Source: Trichobilharzia regenti
Lineage: Eukaryota > Platyhelminthes > Trematoda > Strigeidida > Schistosomatidae
Direction: 5' to 3'
Length of the DNA stretch: 64,000 nt
NCBI GenBank assembly: GCA_944472135.2
Contig: OX235265.1
Span: 58,911,112 to 58,975,111, forward strand
Under the pieces are notes generated by a model, which saw only the letters and a list, made by a program, of their open reading frames with translations, was not told where the DNA came from and made no database searches. The translations under genes and the position numbers were made by a program. Numbering within the stretch: the stretch's first letter is position 1; each line of letters starts with the position of its first letter. Shown here in pieces: positions 22,253 to 34,739 of the stretch.

Positions 22253-22307
22253 ATTAAACCTAGCAGCTCGGTTAACACAAACAAACTCAAGAAATAGTAA
22301 AGTAAAC

Positions 22308-22572
22308 TGGAGACCGATTTCAACACAGAACTTTGCACAGATGTGCAGCACTTCGAGTTAACTCCCTACACGTAGCACACAAAGCGAGAGAAGAGAGTAA
22401 GGAAGGTTAAAAAGACAGCCAACAAACAGAATGCATCGACGCCCCCATTGAGAACGAATTTGAGCTATATCACCAATTGCATCCAGACGTCACTGGTTTT
22501 TACCATCCTGAAGACCGCAAACCATGAAGTCTGCACCTCCCGATGTGGTTCAAACTAACTGTTATGGGAAGA
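22308..22572 (-). mobile_element. RTE LINE 3' fragment
   Basis: The minus strand carries the terminal coding region and 3' UTR of the main RTE family: reverse complements of 'TTGAGCTATATCACCAATTG', 'ACCATCCTGAAGACCGCAAA' and 'AACACAGAACTTTGCACAGA' correspond to 34960-35060 and 34755-34790. It is diverged and has no open frame. It is a 5'-truncated old copy. Confidence 0.7.
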
Positions 22573-23510
22573 AAAGTGGAAGAAATTCTCTCCCACTTGG
22601 ATCACCGTTAACAGTTAACTCTGTGTTGTCCTGTACAATCATTGTTACTTTGCGATGAGAAAGATAGAGATGAGTAATGTTTTATGGGTAATTATGCATT
22701 GCATAACGCGAATCTGTTGGTAATTAATTAACCATCATCTGATGAAATTATTTATCCACGAAGAAGTAATCACCATTAGTAGTAGTAATAAAGAATGTTA
22801 AAAAAAGAAAAGAAAAAAATTGTACCATGAAATTTAACAGTGAAAATTTTTCAGAATTATTATTCAAATTCAAGTGATTTTGTAGAAAAGGAATGAAAAA
22901 GCACGAAAAAAAGAAAGAAATACATAAAATGAGAATCTTGTATCACGTGACTATGTGGCAATGGTAATGTTATAAAAATGAAAAGAAACAAACCCGGTGA
23001 TAAAAGTGAGTTGAGTAAATATAGCGGAAAGGCAGAAAGAAAGAGAGAGAAATAGAAGAGAAAATAAAAGTTGCTTTAACTTTTGTTAGTTTGTTCGGTG
23101 TATGTTTGAATGATCATAGATGTGTGCTAAAAAAGACTTCGTTGGAACATTGAGCACAACAGTTCAAATATAATCACCCACTACGAATAGTGATATAGTA
23201 GATTTGTAGATGAGGTGTATGCTTTAGTGTCGTTGTGCTTACTGAACCTGATGACTGATTTGCAAGGCACTCATTGTCCTCCTAGACAACGCCTTCACAG
23301 AGCTTACTTCGTTGTGAAGGCCACCCAAAATAAAAGGACACAACCGCACAGAATACTGTTCAACTGAGTAAAAAAATACGAACAATAATAGAAGTCGATG
23401 ATATCCTCGAGACTAGAAACAAACACAAGGCTCACTATTATATTCTCATTGACATAAGTACTACACCTTTCGCTGAAATGCCCCAAGACTACTGATTGAT
23501 AGTGTATGCA

Positions 23511-23535
23511 TATATATATATATATATATATATAT
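23511..23535. repeat. (TA)n microsatellite
   Basis: Alternating AT tract of about 25 bp. Confidence 0.9.
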
Positions 23536-23660
23536 CTTCACTTTACTTTAGTAAATATCTTCAAACTGGTATGCCTCATCTCTCTTAGTACATACCATTA
23601 ACCGTTAGAAGGCTACTAGGTACTTAATTATGAAAGAAAGTGTTACCTAAATACTGTTGT

Positions 23661-23892
23661 TGTTTTTTTCCTTCAAGTTCCCCAGTGGAACATAGGGCTT
23701 CAAGCTAATGGCTTGAAATTTCTGTAGCAGTGTTTATTTTTACAAGATGGGGTTGCTAGCCTCATGCCCAACTTTTCCTCTTAACCAGCATTATTTCTGG
23801 CTTAACGAGGTAAAGGAGTGAGTCGGTCGGGGATCGAACCCCGGACCATGTGCATGGTCGGCGAGTGTCCTAACCGCTATGCCACCGACGCT
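23661..23892 (-). repeat. tRNA-headed SINE, family A, with target-site duplication
   Basis: The minus-oriented copy has the head at 23818-23892 (box B 'GGGGTTCGATCCCCG' on the minus strand) and the tail at 23661-23720. It is flanked by an 11-bp direct repeat, AATACTGTTGT, at 23650-23660 and 23893-23903. This marks both ends and shows retrotransposition by target-primed insertion. Confidence 0.85.
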
Positions 23893-24004
23893 AATACTGT
23901 TGTAAAATTCTTAACTGTATAAGGAAAATAAGAGAAAATGAATCCGCTTTCACAGAAACTACAAAAGTAACAAACAACCATTGTATCATTTATTCACATG
24001 ATAA

Positions 24005-24150
24005 CTGATTAAGTGTAGTGAAATAATAACCTGGTTGGTAGTTGGGTCTTGTAGGTCATTCTGGTAGAGTATCGAACTATTAATGCGGTTGCCGTTGTTC
24101 AGAAACCTCACGCATTACATCACCAGCAATTTACCAATCAAAAACTATTT
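24005..24150. repeat. tRNA-like repeat, copy 1 of 2
   Basis: The order 'GTGAAATAATAACCTGGTTG', 'GTAGTTGGGTC', 'GTAGAGTATCGAACTATTAA' matches 48925-49050 ('CTGAAATGATGACCTGGTTA', 'GCAGTTGAGTC', 'GCAGAGCGCCGGACTTCTAA'). The second copy resembles the D-arm and anticodon arm of a tRNA. It is probably an old SINE. Confidence 0.4.
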
Positions 24151-25465
24151 TAAACAGTCTCACCATTAGAAAGCAAACAAACAAAGTAATCAAAATATCA
24201 TTTATTAGGAATGTAAAAGACTGGACTCGAACTAAGAGTCTATGTAATATAAATCCCATAAAGAGGTAATGAAAAGAACTCCATTTGATACATATGAACT
24301 TAGCATGCATAAAACAATTTTCATACTTTGTGTGTATGTGTCCGTGCTTGAAATATCAGTCAGTATCTCGAAAGCAGTGAAATAAATGAATATGAATGTG
24401 CAATTAAACATAATTCGAAAATATGCACAACAAATATCAAAATTATAATACTTACGGATCAGAATCTCGACACGGAGTATTATCACCACTGTTACTGACT
24501 GCTGATGGACTCTATACAGAAATTACAATGAAAAAGTGGGGGATTAAAAAGGGTTATTACAAAGTTATACATTGTAAAAATGATAACCAGAAATCTATGG
24601 TAACCAAGGGAAAACAAATCGCCTTCAGTTAACACTGTCATCTAGGAATGCTATTTACTTAGTCACTTAAGCAAGAGAGTCAGAACTTCATTAAAAAAGA
24701 AGCAAGAATGATGTATACTGCAGGAGACTGATAATTTGACTTGGTATTTTCACTACAGAGGCTTCAGGAGAATGGTGATAAAAAATATCAGATATTGATT
24801 TCAGTGACGTCGACCTATGTGAATTTGTGAGATGTCTCAACAGCTTCCTGTCATAATGAGACACGAATATAGAGTACCTCTGTCCGTCTGTTTAGTTTTG
24901 CAATTTTTAGGATATAGTAAATTATGTTAAAAATCTTCTCCGAGTCATTAAAAAAATTTTTGGGGGGATCACTGGAATGACACAAACTGGCTAGCTGTAT
25001 GTGTATGCTTGTCGAATACGCCGACTAGTGTATATCAGGATAAAATGATGGTAAAAGAAATAGCAAACGTGATGAGTGATCAAAACTTCTGTAAACACAA
25101 TCTACAAGAACAAACACGTGATCCACTACATATCCTACGATCAGTGTTGTAAGTATGAAGTGAAATTTTGTTGCTAAAGTTTATTAAAATGAAGAAATAG
25201 TTAGTGTTAATTATACAACAACTGGTACTAAGCAATAGTTATTTAGCTACTGGGATCAGCTTTCACGCATAATGTTTATTATGTGAACGCTGCCCAGGTT
25301 GCAATACGTCTAGTGGAGTTGAGACCCGTAACCACCTAACTGAAATTCCTATATTTCAGAACTCCACCCTGACCTACACGTAGAAAGATTACAGACACAA
25401 GCCACTAATGTACATTTTATCTAATCATTTTTACACACCTTATATTTAATTTTAATTTTTTAAAT

Positions 25466-25648
25466 TTTTGATAACAACTTTATTCCACACAGTATTTTTT
25501 GGTACATGCATGGAATTTTCAGCATGGGTATCGGTAGCCCAAATTTTGCTGGCCGACCATGAATATCAGGTGTGCGTCGGCAGGGGATCGAACCTCGGAC
25601 CATGTGCATGGTCGGCGAGAGTCCTAACCACTGTGCCACCGACACAGA
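25466..25648 (-). repeat. tRNA-headed SINE, family B
   Basis: The head is the same kind as in family A ('GTCGGTGGCACAGTGGTTAG' and 'GGTTCGATCCCC' type boxes on the minus strand), but the body differs: 'ATTCATGGTCGGCCAGCAAA', 'GGGCTACCGATACCCATGCT', then 'ATACTGTGTGGAATAAAG'. Copies lie at 33615-33800, 34495-34684 and, truncated, 42225-42290. Confidence 0.75.
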
Positions 25649-26356
25649 GAACTAAAAACCAGAAATGTTAATACTCACTGAGTACAGTGACGTATGATGA
25701 CAAATGTAGACAGGTTAAAGTACAGATGAAATTCGTTGGACACTTAACAAAAACCAATTGGTCATAAGTCAGTGAAGACGCAACTAATAACTACCGACAG
25801 TACAGAAATCTCATGAAATAGGTCAACATACACACCTTGACATCAGTCAGTCAGAATACCAAGCCTTAGTACAACTTTAACCGCTTACTCAGCGTCGACC
25901 ATTGCAAACAAGAGTTTATCAATCGGACAACATATAACATGGAAAACAATTGGCAGAAACAATTATATAAAATCGATTATTACAAATGAATAAAGTATAC
26001 ACTTTCGTTGCATTTATCATACGATTAAACCTTAAGTAGCCTGCACCCATACGCCTGATGCCTACAACACGTAAACACACACACACACGTGCATACAGAT
26101 AGGTACATGAAAAACAAATTAATCTCTACACCCAACTGATATGTATGTGTAAACACCCATCTATCTGATGCACAGATAACTGTAACATGGTTTGATTAAT
26201 TAATAGAAAATCTGTTGATTTCGAGATGATGTTATACATTCTCTCTAATCGCATCAATAACATCATATCATCATACCTTGTTATTTTTATTCGCCTAGTG
26301 ATGATTCCACACATCTTTGGGTAATATCAGGCCAATTATATCATATCAACAAACAC

Positions 26357-26395
<39 letters not shown>

Positions 26396-27374
26396 TTCCA
26401 TGTATACATCCTAAACTAATAAGCGTATAATATTAGAAATAAAGACTTTATTTAACTGAATGAAAATCAATCCCTAGATTAGTAGATAGTAGACTTGATT
26501 ACGCTGTAGCATACATACTAACCAGTTGTGTATAAAATATACAAGATATGTGAAAATAATTCATACTATTCAGTAGTGCTGTATGATCACATAATCACTA
26601 TACAGACAGAGTAATTTTATGAATATGCAACTGTGAATTTGTAAAAGACTGACGAAAGGTTTTCTCAGTTTAATGTGTAAAGAAAACACACCGAAAATTA
26701 GCATACAATCGATGCTGATTGCGCTTCTTTTTGCAACTACACTAGTGTGAAAGGATAGGAAGTACAAGTACTTGAATAAGTTGACAGCTACAATTACTCA
26801 GAAAGTTGTATCAGTCTTATTCCACTGATTAACTGGTCAGTTTTCAACACAAAATATACAAAAGGCTCATTCTGCACTTATCAACTTGTATCAATCCAAA
26901 CGGGATAAGTTCATTTAATACGACACACAGTAATACAGTATTAAATACTAGATGATGTTTTGAGGACAATTTATTGTTAATAATCATATCATGACTGCAT
27001 CACTTGCTTTACATGATTTTTACTCCAACCTATTTTTATTGCAGTTTTCCATATATATGTAAAGGATTGGGGAGCTGTATCATTTAGATTGTTATTTATT
27101 TATTTAAACGCATAAAAACTTGGTACAATATGGCACCAAGAAGGATGCACCACACAATAATAATAAAACAACATAGACCAAAAGAAAAAGAAAGAAAGAA
27201 GAGAAAAAATACATATATAAGTAGAGAACGGATAAAGAACTTCATCTGGAAGGAAAACACTCATGCTTAACAAGTTCAAACAGTATTCGTTAATTATCAT
27301 CGGGAAGGGAAGAAAGAAGGAAACTGCAACACGTATAATAGTTTCATTGATTGTTTGTTGCTTCATTCAATTCA
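25649..27374. other. Gene-free stretch
   Basis: AT-rich DNA with a short (CA)n at about 26076-26088 and the (TA)n array at 26359-26392. Purine/pyrimidine-biased sequence occupies 27130-27320. Short frames here have no recognised motif. Confidence 0.3.
26359..26392. repeat. (TA)n microsatellite
   Basis: Alternating AT tract of about 34 bp. Confidence 0.95.
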
Positions 27375-27735
27375 TTGTGTGAGGGCTGAGATACTGCCCG
27401 GGTGCCCAGACCGAAGCAGGTGGTTTTATCAAGAGACCATCTCCCGAGCCTTTGACTTGGAGTCTAATCAGCAAGGCAGCGGAGCAGTGTCAGGAGCTGC
27501 ATTCCCATGGTTTCCGGTGACCCATATCGGTTCATATGCCATTTGATCCGATTGGATACTGGAGCCCGTGTACCCCATGGTAACTGCTTTTAGTTTAACC
27601 ACTATCCAAACAACCTTCCTGACATGGTAGGACCTGCAGGGACAGAATCACAGTCAGTTTAGCATGTTGGGTCATTACGGTATTCAAGCCCGACTACCAC
27701 GACAAGGTAGCAGTTATCAGTCGGGCATTGTATGT
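27375..27735 (-). mobile_element. RTE LINE 5' UTR fragment
   Basis: The stretch around 27590-27730 ('AACCACTATCCAAACAACCT', 'TATTCAAGCCCGACTACCAC', 'ACAAGGTAGCAGTTATCAGT') matches 55500-55631, the 5' UTR of RTE copy 3. The GC-richer part 27375-27590 lies downstream within the same element and resembles the 5' leader only weakly. No RT or endonuclease follows. It suggests that the 5' ends of a related subfamily persist separately. Confidence 0.55.
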
Positions 27736-29814
27736 ATATGATGTTGATTCAATGAACAAAAATTCACTGGTTCTCTTTCTCCACACAATTATACTACTTT
27801 ATAATAGTCTCTTGTGCAAATGTACGCGTCGCAGTGGTTGAGCTTCTTTCTAGATTACTCAACTTAACTGCCCGATCATCCTATCACTGCACCGCCGACA
27901 CACTTTACCTAACTAGTTAAATATAAATTAAGAAGTAAACTCTTGCTAAAGTTAATGTACGCGTGTATGCATACTGTCTCATTAATTTAGGAAATACTAA
28001 AACCTACGTTGAAGAGAATAGAAAAGTTCGAGGTTGAACATGAAACAAAAATGTATGTATAAAACATGGTTCCACTGAATTGTTAGTGATTTCTTCAATG
28101 TGAATAATTCAGTCATAAATCCCACACTGTGAGGAATTTTTATATTACTTCGATAATCATACCTTATTTCAGATGACTTGAAGACCAAAAGGCAGAGGGA
28201 TGCCTAACTGACATAAACACTCGACTTTCGGCCACTGGGTCCTGGGTTAAAAATCCCTAAACACCTACTTCATCCCAGACAACCGCAGAGTACCAACAGC
28301 TCGCAATTTAGTATATAAAAGAGGTGTTCCGGGTAACTGGGTTCATACACATTAAACACACATGAAAATAAACAGATTGTAATACTTATGATTGTTATTC
28401 AACACAGAAGAATAAAGCAACAAAAAAATAACAAAGATATCCTAAACAAAGCAAAACTCTTACTTACCGTAGCTTGATAATAAAAGGGGTAAAAGATGTT
28501 AGGCCACATCGTATTGGAAGTACATGTAATATATCCAAAAAAGCCGAATTTCACATGAGCAGATAGAAAAATATAAAAAGGAAAATATACAAATTTTAAA
28601 CGAGAACATAACAACAAATGGATAATTTCTTTACTGAATGCCTTTAATAATGATTGGTAGTATTCAAAAATATTTTCTGAAGTGATCGAACGTATACCGT
28701 TTTTTATTAACCATATCATTCTAGAGGCTTTGAACCCACCCACCCCCAAATAAACTTTTTGTTCACTTCACCATATTTTAATGTTTATGGCAGAAATTAA
28801 ACCCAACTACCCTTAACAGATTTCTTATGTATTACACTGTGAACCACACTTCATGCCTGAGGAATAATTATACAATTCAGGTGATCTGGTTGCAGTAGAT
28901 GGAGTGGGATTCGAATTCGGGATCAACTAGTTACAATTCAAGTGCCACCCCTCCACAAATTAGACCTACAGTTAATTGAAAGAAAGGGGAAAAAACCTAA
29001 ATTTAGGTGTACATAGTTGCATTTTTATTTCTCGCAAAATATCTTTGAAATGAACTAAATACTTTCGTATGTTTACATATACAACACATACTTTATCATA
29101 TATGTGGTTTTGTTGTAGCAAAATTATTCCTAGTGGCATGAAGATGCGGTTCAATAGCTGAAGCATTTGGTGTTTAGCTAATGTGTTCCCGGCTCTTAAT
29201 CCTGTTCTATCTACTTTATCCTTGGCAACTGGGTGGTATCATAAGCTTAAGTATGGCTCACGGCCTGGTACATGAGATATCTATCTATTCAAGGTAACTG
29301 ATTCCTAGCATTCTCATTATAGAGCGAAAAGTTGTAATTGTAATTGTTTAGATGATCAACTGATTCAACATAATAATAAGTCCTGTTGCACAGATTATAG
29401 CCAATGATCTTCATAAACTTCTAATCATAAACTGTTCTGATGTCGTTCATATGGTTAGATAGTGTACGCCTTCAAAGAAACAGTAGACACTGACATCAAC
29501 ATTTATAAATTATCTCTAGAGTATTGTAATCTATTTGTGTTTCATTATTGAAGTGACTGGAAATTTGTCAAATCTATATATTTGTATCGTAATCAAAAAG
29601 TGTTTTCTTATTAAAATTTGGACTTATGTTAGTACGCAGACATCATTGGACAATCAGTAACATATCAAATACGCAGGAACAACATAGGATAACAAAATTT
29701 AGAGATAACATAAAACTGATTTATCCATTCATTGATTAATCCCAAAGTACACTGTGATAGTCCTCAATGAGAATCCTACTATAAAACTTTTAAAAACACT
29801 TGATTATTACTATT
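27736..29814. other. Gene-free stretch
   Basis: No supported gene. A tRNA-T-arm-like repeat ('GGAGTGGGATTCGAATTCGG') lies at 28850-28945, with weaker relatives at 50630, 51700, 57300 and 61845. The 116-codon minus-strand frame 28399-28749 is hydrophobic and AT-driven, with no motif. Confidence 0.3.
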
Positions 29815-30425
29815 ATTCCTTTGGGTTGCGAATGAAACATAGGGTTTCAATAGCATATCTCCATTTCAACCTCTTCTCTGCAGTCTTTTATAGCTGGCCC
29901 GACGATTCCCTATTTGCTTTCATTTCCTTGTCAAACGATCCCCTAAACATCACCCTTCAAGGACCAACTTGTCGTTTCCCATTTAGGTCCCTATCAAGGG
30001 CGTAGCGCGTGACACTGCTCGCTCAATAGTTTCCTCAGTGTATTTTCCAATTCACCTCCATTTTCTCTTGCATATTTGTTGAGCCATAGCCTCTTGGTTG
30101 GTTGATTTGCTAGAGTTCTTTCTGGCCACCTTATCTTCAGGATCTAACGAAAGCAGCTGTTATGATGACGGTCTGAAGTCTGTTCGAAATGCTTTTTGGT
30201 GGCAGGTTAAATCTCTGACCCTTTCCAATGCTGGCTGGCTCTGACATCCTCATCCATGTCGCGTGCAGATCAAACGATGCCGCCTAGATAAATGAAAGGT
30301 GTCAGTTTCTTGAGATTTCTCCCATCAATGCTTGTTGTTGTTAGTTAGGTGTCTTCATCACCTCCGTTTTCTCTAGGTTCACATGAAGTCCTGTCTTCGC
30401 TGCCTCTTCTGCCAGCTAATTTGAA
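29815..30425 (-). mobile_element. SR2-like RTE LINE 3' remnant
   Basis: The minus strand reads LAEEAAKTGLHVNLEKTEVM near the right end, a typical RT thumb-side motif of schistosome SR2-like RTE elements ('EAA..GL.VN..KT..M'). It continues through decayed sequence with stops to a tail, 'TTGAAACCCTATGTTTCATT', near 29830. Related remnants are at 19330-19880 and 55940-56365. Its lineage differs from copies 1-3. The tail resembles the 3' end of SINE family A. Confidence 0.6.
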
Positions 30426-32528
30426 AATATTCCACTAACATTATTTAATCAATTGTATAGAGTATTAACCATCAGTGTTTACGAATATCACTTCAAGTTA
30501 AGATTATTAATAAGGATTATTACATGGATATTAGGGAGTAATATAGAGAAACGTACGTGTATTTTGCCTGTTCGACCTGATAGTGATCACTCTGATCGTA
30601 GCAGGTGTACTCGTTTCATCCTAATCACAAATACAAAACAATATAGAAAAATGAAGAAGTAGAAAATATATGAAAAGTAAGGCGGGCCACATCAGTAATA
30701 ACTGATTATATCATTATTATCAATACTAGGAGGAATATTCCTTTTTCGATCACACATAAATAAATTGCACAAAAACACAATTTATTCAAACTAATACAGT
30801 CAGTTAGTCACCTTACACAGTGACCAGTATTCAAAAGAATTTAAAATAATGGAATTATAAATCGAATATGAGGATATTTAAGTTCACCGGTCGAAAACTA
30901 AGAAAAAAATAATTACCATTGAAGAATAATAAATTCACTGAGGGATTACTGAAATTACTAATTACACTGGGATAGTTCATGACTCATTTATTAATTGAAG
31001 ACTAAAAAGCAGTAACCTTTAGTAATCAATATATGTGAGTAGGTATCTAGTGAGACTAAACCGGCAAGTAAACAAAAGTACCAAACTGTTAGAAAATGAC
31101 GTGTTTTTTAAAGAACTAAAATCTCGCCTTATTTCCAGTATTCATCCATAAATGGAACACAAATTTCTTCATATAAACAAAATGCCAATCGCTGACGAAG
31201 AACCATACTTAATAAGTGAATGTTGAATGCAGTTCACCTAAATGTTCATGAAGAGCTGAATTTTCCTATGTTTTGATACTAACTGTTAACCTGCGAAGCT
31301 GTAGGGCACTAAATAAGACGAACTCCACCCATAGCTTCTACCTTGATGTGGTCCTCACACCTGCATATTTCAATGCCTCGATGAGGTACACTGACTGGAA
31401 TGAATTTTCCTGCCGGTTGTACCACACCAGAAAGGTTGCTCCGATTGTGGCTAGACTAAAAGCAGCTAATGATTACATTGTAATCCATTCACACTACGGA
31501 TATAACAGCAGTAAGATGTTTCCCTCGGACGACCAAAAAGCTAGTTACAGTACATTCCAGCTCTAGGGAGGTGGATTAGGGAGAGTTGGTCCCGAAATGT
31601 ACACATCCCCTAATATCATGTGGTGGTCCGTAACCAGTGGTAAGGTATTGATGTCGACACAACTCCAAAAGCTACTCCGGACAGACCGTGTGAGATTAGT
31701 CTGAAGTAGTTATCCCTTAAGCTTTGTGGTCATACAAGAGGAAGTTGACTTCTACGGTGCGGACGGTAAAAAGTAATGATTGCCCATAAATACATGCAAA
31801 AGCAGACTTCTTTAACAAACAGACATTTATAGAATCAAGTTTGTCAACCCAATTATTCCGATATGTAATTATGATGTAGATATTAAAAAAAAAAAGAATT
31901 ACACAGTTGTACGAACTCTGTCCAACCACAATTTTGATTATAGGCTAAATTTATTTTAAAGTACAATTATCAACACCAATGAAATGATGGATGATATTAT
32001 GGTGTGATTTTATTTAATAAATAATAAGGATGTTCGAGTGTTATGCAAAAAAAAATTTATGATCAATAGAAGAAACACTTCAGTGACCTCATACAGAATG
32101 TATACAGAAATCAATGAATGAAAATGCTACTTATATTTTGCAAACGAATACATTTTGAGATGTCATTTCTTGTGATAGAGATAATACTAAATAAGAGGGT
32201 AGGCATGAAATGACTATAATCATTTATTTATTTATATCGATGAGTACTTCCCCTATGTCGTATGACCTTAAGAGTTTGAACATTGACCTAGCACAAATTA
32301 TACCCTTGAAATAATTACTTTCTATATAAAGAAAAGAATTTGATTATGAAACCAAAAAAGGCTACTTAATTTATAAATGAGGTATTGAAAATTTTAATGA
32401 CGATACATATGGACACGTTGCAGTGAGCAGAAATGCTACACTATGATCTTGCATTAAAAGACGTCGAAGCATTTCACCAACTGCACTGATCGGTGAATGA
32501 ATAATGGCATGAAAATAAAGTACAATAG
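30426..32528. other. Gene-free stretch
   Basis: AT-rich DNA. A 97-codon plus-strand frame at 31273-31566 (SFYLDVVLTPAYFNASMRYT ... FSCRLYHTRKVAPIVARLKA) and the GC-richer DNA after it (to about 31710) stand out from the background and may belong to a mobile element. I do not recognise it. Confidence 0.3.
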
Positions 32529-32544
32529 ATGAGGGAAGGATTTT

Positions 32545-33015
32545 CGGCATTCAAAATAAAAATGGATATTATGAGAATTGCTTCATTGTTGAGGATATTG
32601 TTAGCTGACATAGGATCAAGTTGGAAAAGATCTAGTGGTGGTCAGACCAAAACATGGCATCAGTCAATGATATCCACAACAGTTAGTTTAAGCCATTCAC
32701 GTAGGGAGATGTAGAATTCCTGACTGACTGGGGTCCTCAGGATTGTAAAAACTGATAACAGCTAAAGGAAATTGGTGAGATGGCTGGAAATCGTTCTCAA
32801 TGGCGCTGATTCATTCACTCTTATTGATGTATCATATCCTATAAAATTCTGTCGTTCTTTCGTATTACTTTTCTTTTTGCCTCATATTTCTGTTTATTAT
32901 CTCTGTTTTGAATTTTGTTTTACTCTCTTTTCTTGCTTTGTGTGTTTCATGGAGGGAGTGTGGCAACTGGAGCTGCTGCACATCTGTGAAAAGCTTTACG
33001 TTGAAACCAGTCAGT
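32545..33015 (+). mobile_element. RTE LINE 3' fragment, degenerate
   Basis: This plus-oriented copy of the last coding part and 3' UTR reads MRIASLLRILLADIGSSWKR, then [13 protein letters not shown], against [20 protein letters not shown]...[12 protein letters not shown] in copy 2. It runs to 'TTTACGTTGAAACCAGTCAG', equivalent to the GTTCTATGTCGAAAACAGAC end of other copies. Frame breaks occur at about 32712 and within the tail. It is 5'-truncated. Confidence 0.75.
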
Positions 33016-33611
33016 CGGCGATAGTGTTGATTCTTTTTGTAAAATATCGTATATTTTGCACAAAGTCACGATAGTCATCATCGCAGTTGTGTTCAATCAA
33101 TTCACAATCTGTGCTACTGATTGAATAAAAGTCCTTAAAATCGCACAGCAAGGTCGCTCTAACTGGTGTGTTGAGGAGCTTTTCCACCACAGATAGCACA
33201 AATACTTGACATACAGAATTATTCATATATAAGTGTTATTAACTACACTTCTACACAATAGTAACTATTCAACAATTGCAATTACTTGAAAAAATGAGGT
33301 TTGCCTAACCAACGAGTTCATAATACTAAGATGAAACATCTGTTCAAGGATTAGGCTTCAAAGTGGATTTCGTCAAAAATCGACATCCGTCGCTTTATGC
33401 TACGAAGCGAAGGGAGTGTGCATTCATCAACCATCGGATCCCAACCCAGTAGCTTTATGGTAACGTTTTCACCTCTTGGTCGTACTGTACTAATTTGAAT
33501 TCTTAATAATTTTGTCGTAGATATGCACGGTTGAACAGCCCTATGCCAGAAAGAAACATGCCCACAGGACCTTAGCATTTAACAGTTCTCTCATTGACAC
33601 AGACTACCGAT
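33016..33611. other. Gene-free stretch
   Basis: No motif is recognised. A 75-codon minus-strand frame at 33351-33578 (SCGHVSFWHRAVQPCISTTK) is unassigned. Confidence 0.3.
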
Positions 33612-33614
33612 AAG

Positions 33615-33800
33615 CACTGAGTCGGTGGCACAGTGGTTAGGACTCTCACCAACTATGTACATGGTCCGGGGTTCGATCCCCTGCCGATGCACACCTCACA
33701 TTAATGGTCGGCCTGCAGAATATGGGCTACCAATATCACATGATAAAAATTTCCTATTTGTACCGAAAATACGGTGTGGAATCAAGCAATAATAAAAAAA
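33615..33800 (+). repeat. tRNA-headed SINE, family B
   Basis: The head contains 'GTCGGTGGCACAGTGGTTAG' and 'CCGGGGTTCGATCCCCTG', followed by the family B body, 'TTAATGGTCGGCCTGCAGAA', and an end near 'ACGGTGTGGAATCAAGC', then an A-rich stretch. It matches 25466-25648 and 34495-34684 in reverse orientation. Confidence 0.75.
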
Positions 33801-34494
33801 ACCTTGATCCAAAAGTGATTAACTACATTAATTCATAACGTATCCATTGTTTTGCAAGCCTTATGTTTCCTTCCATCGATTTCCTTTAAAACTTACGATG
33901 TAAGTTAGGCTATAAAACATAGCTTGGTCAACGTAGATGATAAAGAATTTTATCTTCATTCAATATCTGATCTTCACTCTATAAAGTGATACACCTGAAT
34001 CAGACAATGTTAAGTTCGTATTTCCTATAACAATTTCCTATTCACTACATTCAGTCGCGTACGTTTCACAGATGCACACTGAAACTGCCAGTCAGTATGC
34101 AAAATTCTTCGTAGGCAGTCAGAGGACTCCAGGCAACAAATATCGAAGTGGATACACGATTGCAAGCAAATCTTTCATTAATTTTCACATTAACTATGTC
34201 AGAAAAGAAACTACTTAAGTAAGAAAAGAATATGAGCAGTGTGGTAGAGAATTTCACATTTTATAAGCCCATGATGAAATCTCCAGAATAAATAATGCTC
34301 GGAATAATATACACCTATTAATAGTGTATCACAGTGTGTTATATCGAATCGTATAGGACAAAATTAGTAAGTCTTACAAGTTTTATCAAATAAAAATTAT
34401 CCAGACAATAGATTCACTAGTCCACAAAAAATTGGGGATACCAGAATTCTGTTTCTCATCACAGAACCATTGAAAGCAAGTGATACAAGCAATA

Positions 34495-34684
34495 TTTTCG
34501 TTTTGATTACAGCTTGATTCCACACTGTATTTTTGATACAAGTATGGAATTTTCAGCATGGATATCGGTAGCCCAAATTTTGCAGGCCGACCATAGATAT
34601 CAGGTGTGCGTTGGCAGGAGATCGAACCTCGGACCATGTGCATGGTCGGCGAGAATCCTAACCACTGCGCCACCGACGCACATC
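34495..34684 (-). repeat. tRNA-headed SINE, family B, with 23-bp target-site duplication
   Basis: This minus-oriented copy is bounded by perfect direct repeats, GAAAGCAAGTGATACAAGCA plus ATA, at 34472-34494 and 34685-34707. The duplication fixes the SINE's ends: head at the right (34610-34684), tail at the left. A perfect duplication of this length indicates a fairly recent insertion. RTE copy 1 begins only about 35 bp further right. Confidence 0.9.
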
Positions 34685-34739
34685 GAAAGCAAGTGATACA
34701 AGCAATAGTAAATTTGCTAGTAGAACACAACACCTATGA

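Larger units (their letters stand above)
22573..25465. other. Gene-free stretch with one SINE
   Basis: AT-rich DNA with purine-rich tracts at 22800-23060. Apart from the SINE at 23661-23892, the (TA)n at 23511-23535 and a tRNA-Arg-like repeat near 24005-24150, nothing is recognised. The 85-codon (24232-24489, minus) and 69-codon (24423-24632, plus) frames overlap and lack motifs. Confidence 0.3.

Noticed and set aside
22800..23060. Purine-rich tract as a regulatory element
   Set aside because: Low-complexity A/G-rich DNA with no repeat partner or motif; common in AT-rich introns.
31273..31566. Protein-coding gene of 97 codons
   Set aside because: The sequence is more protein-like than its surroundings, but no family is recognised and there are no supporting signals; it may be an unrecognised mobile-element piece.
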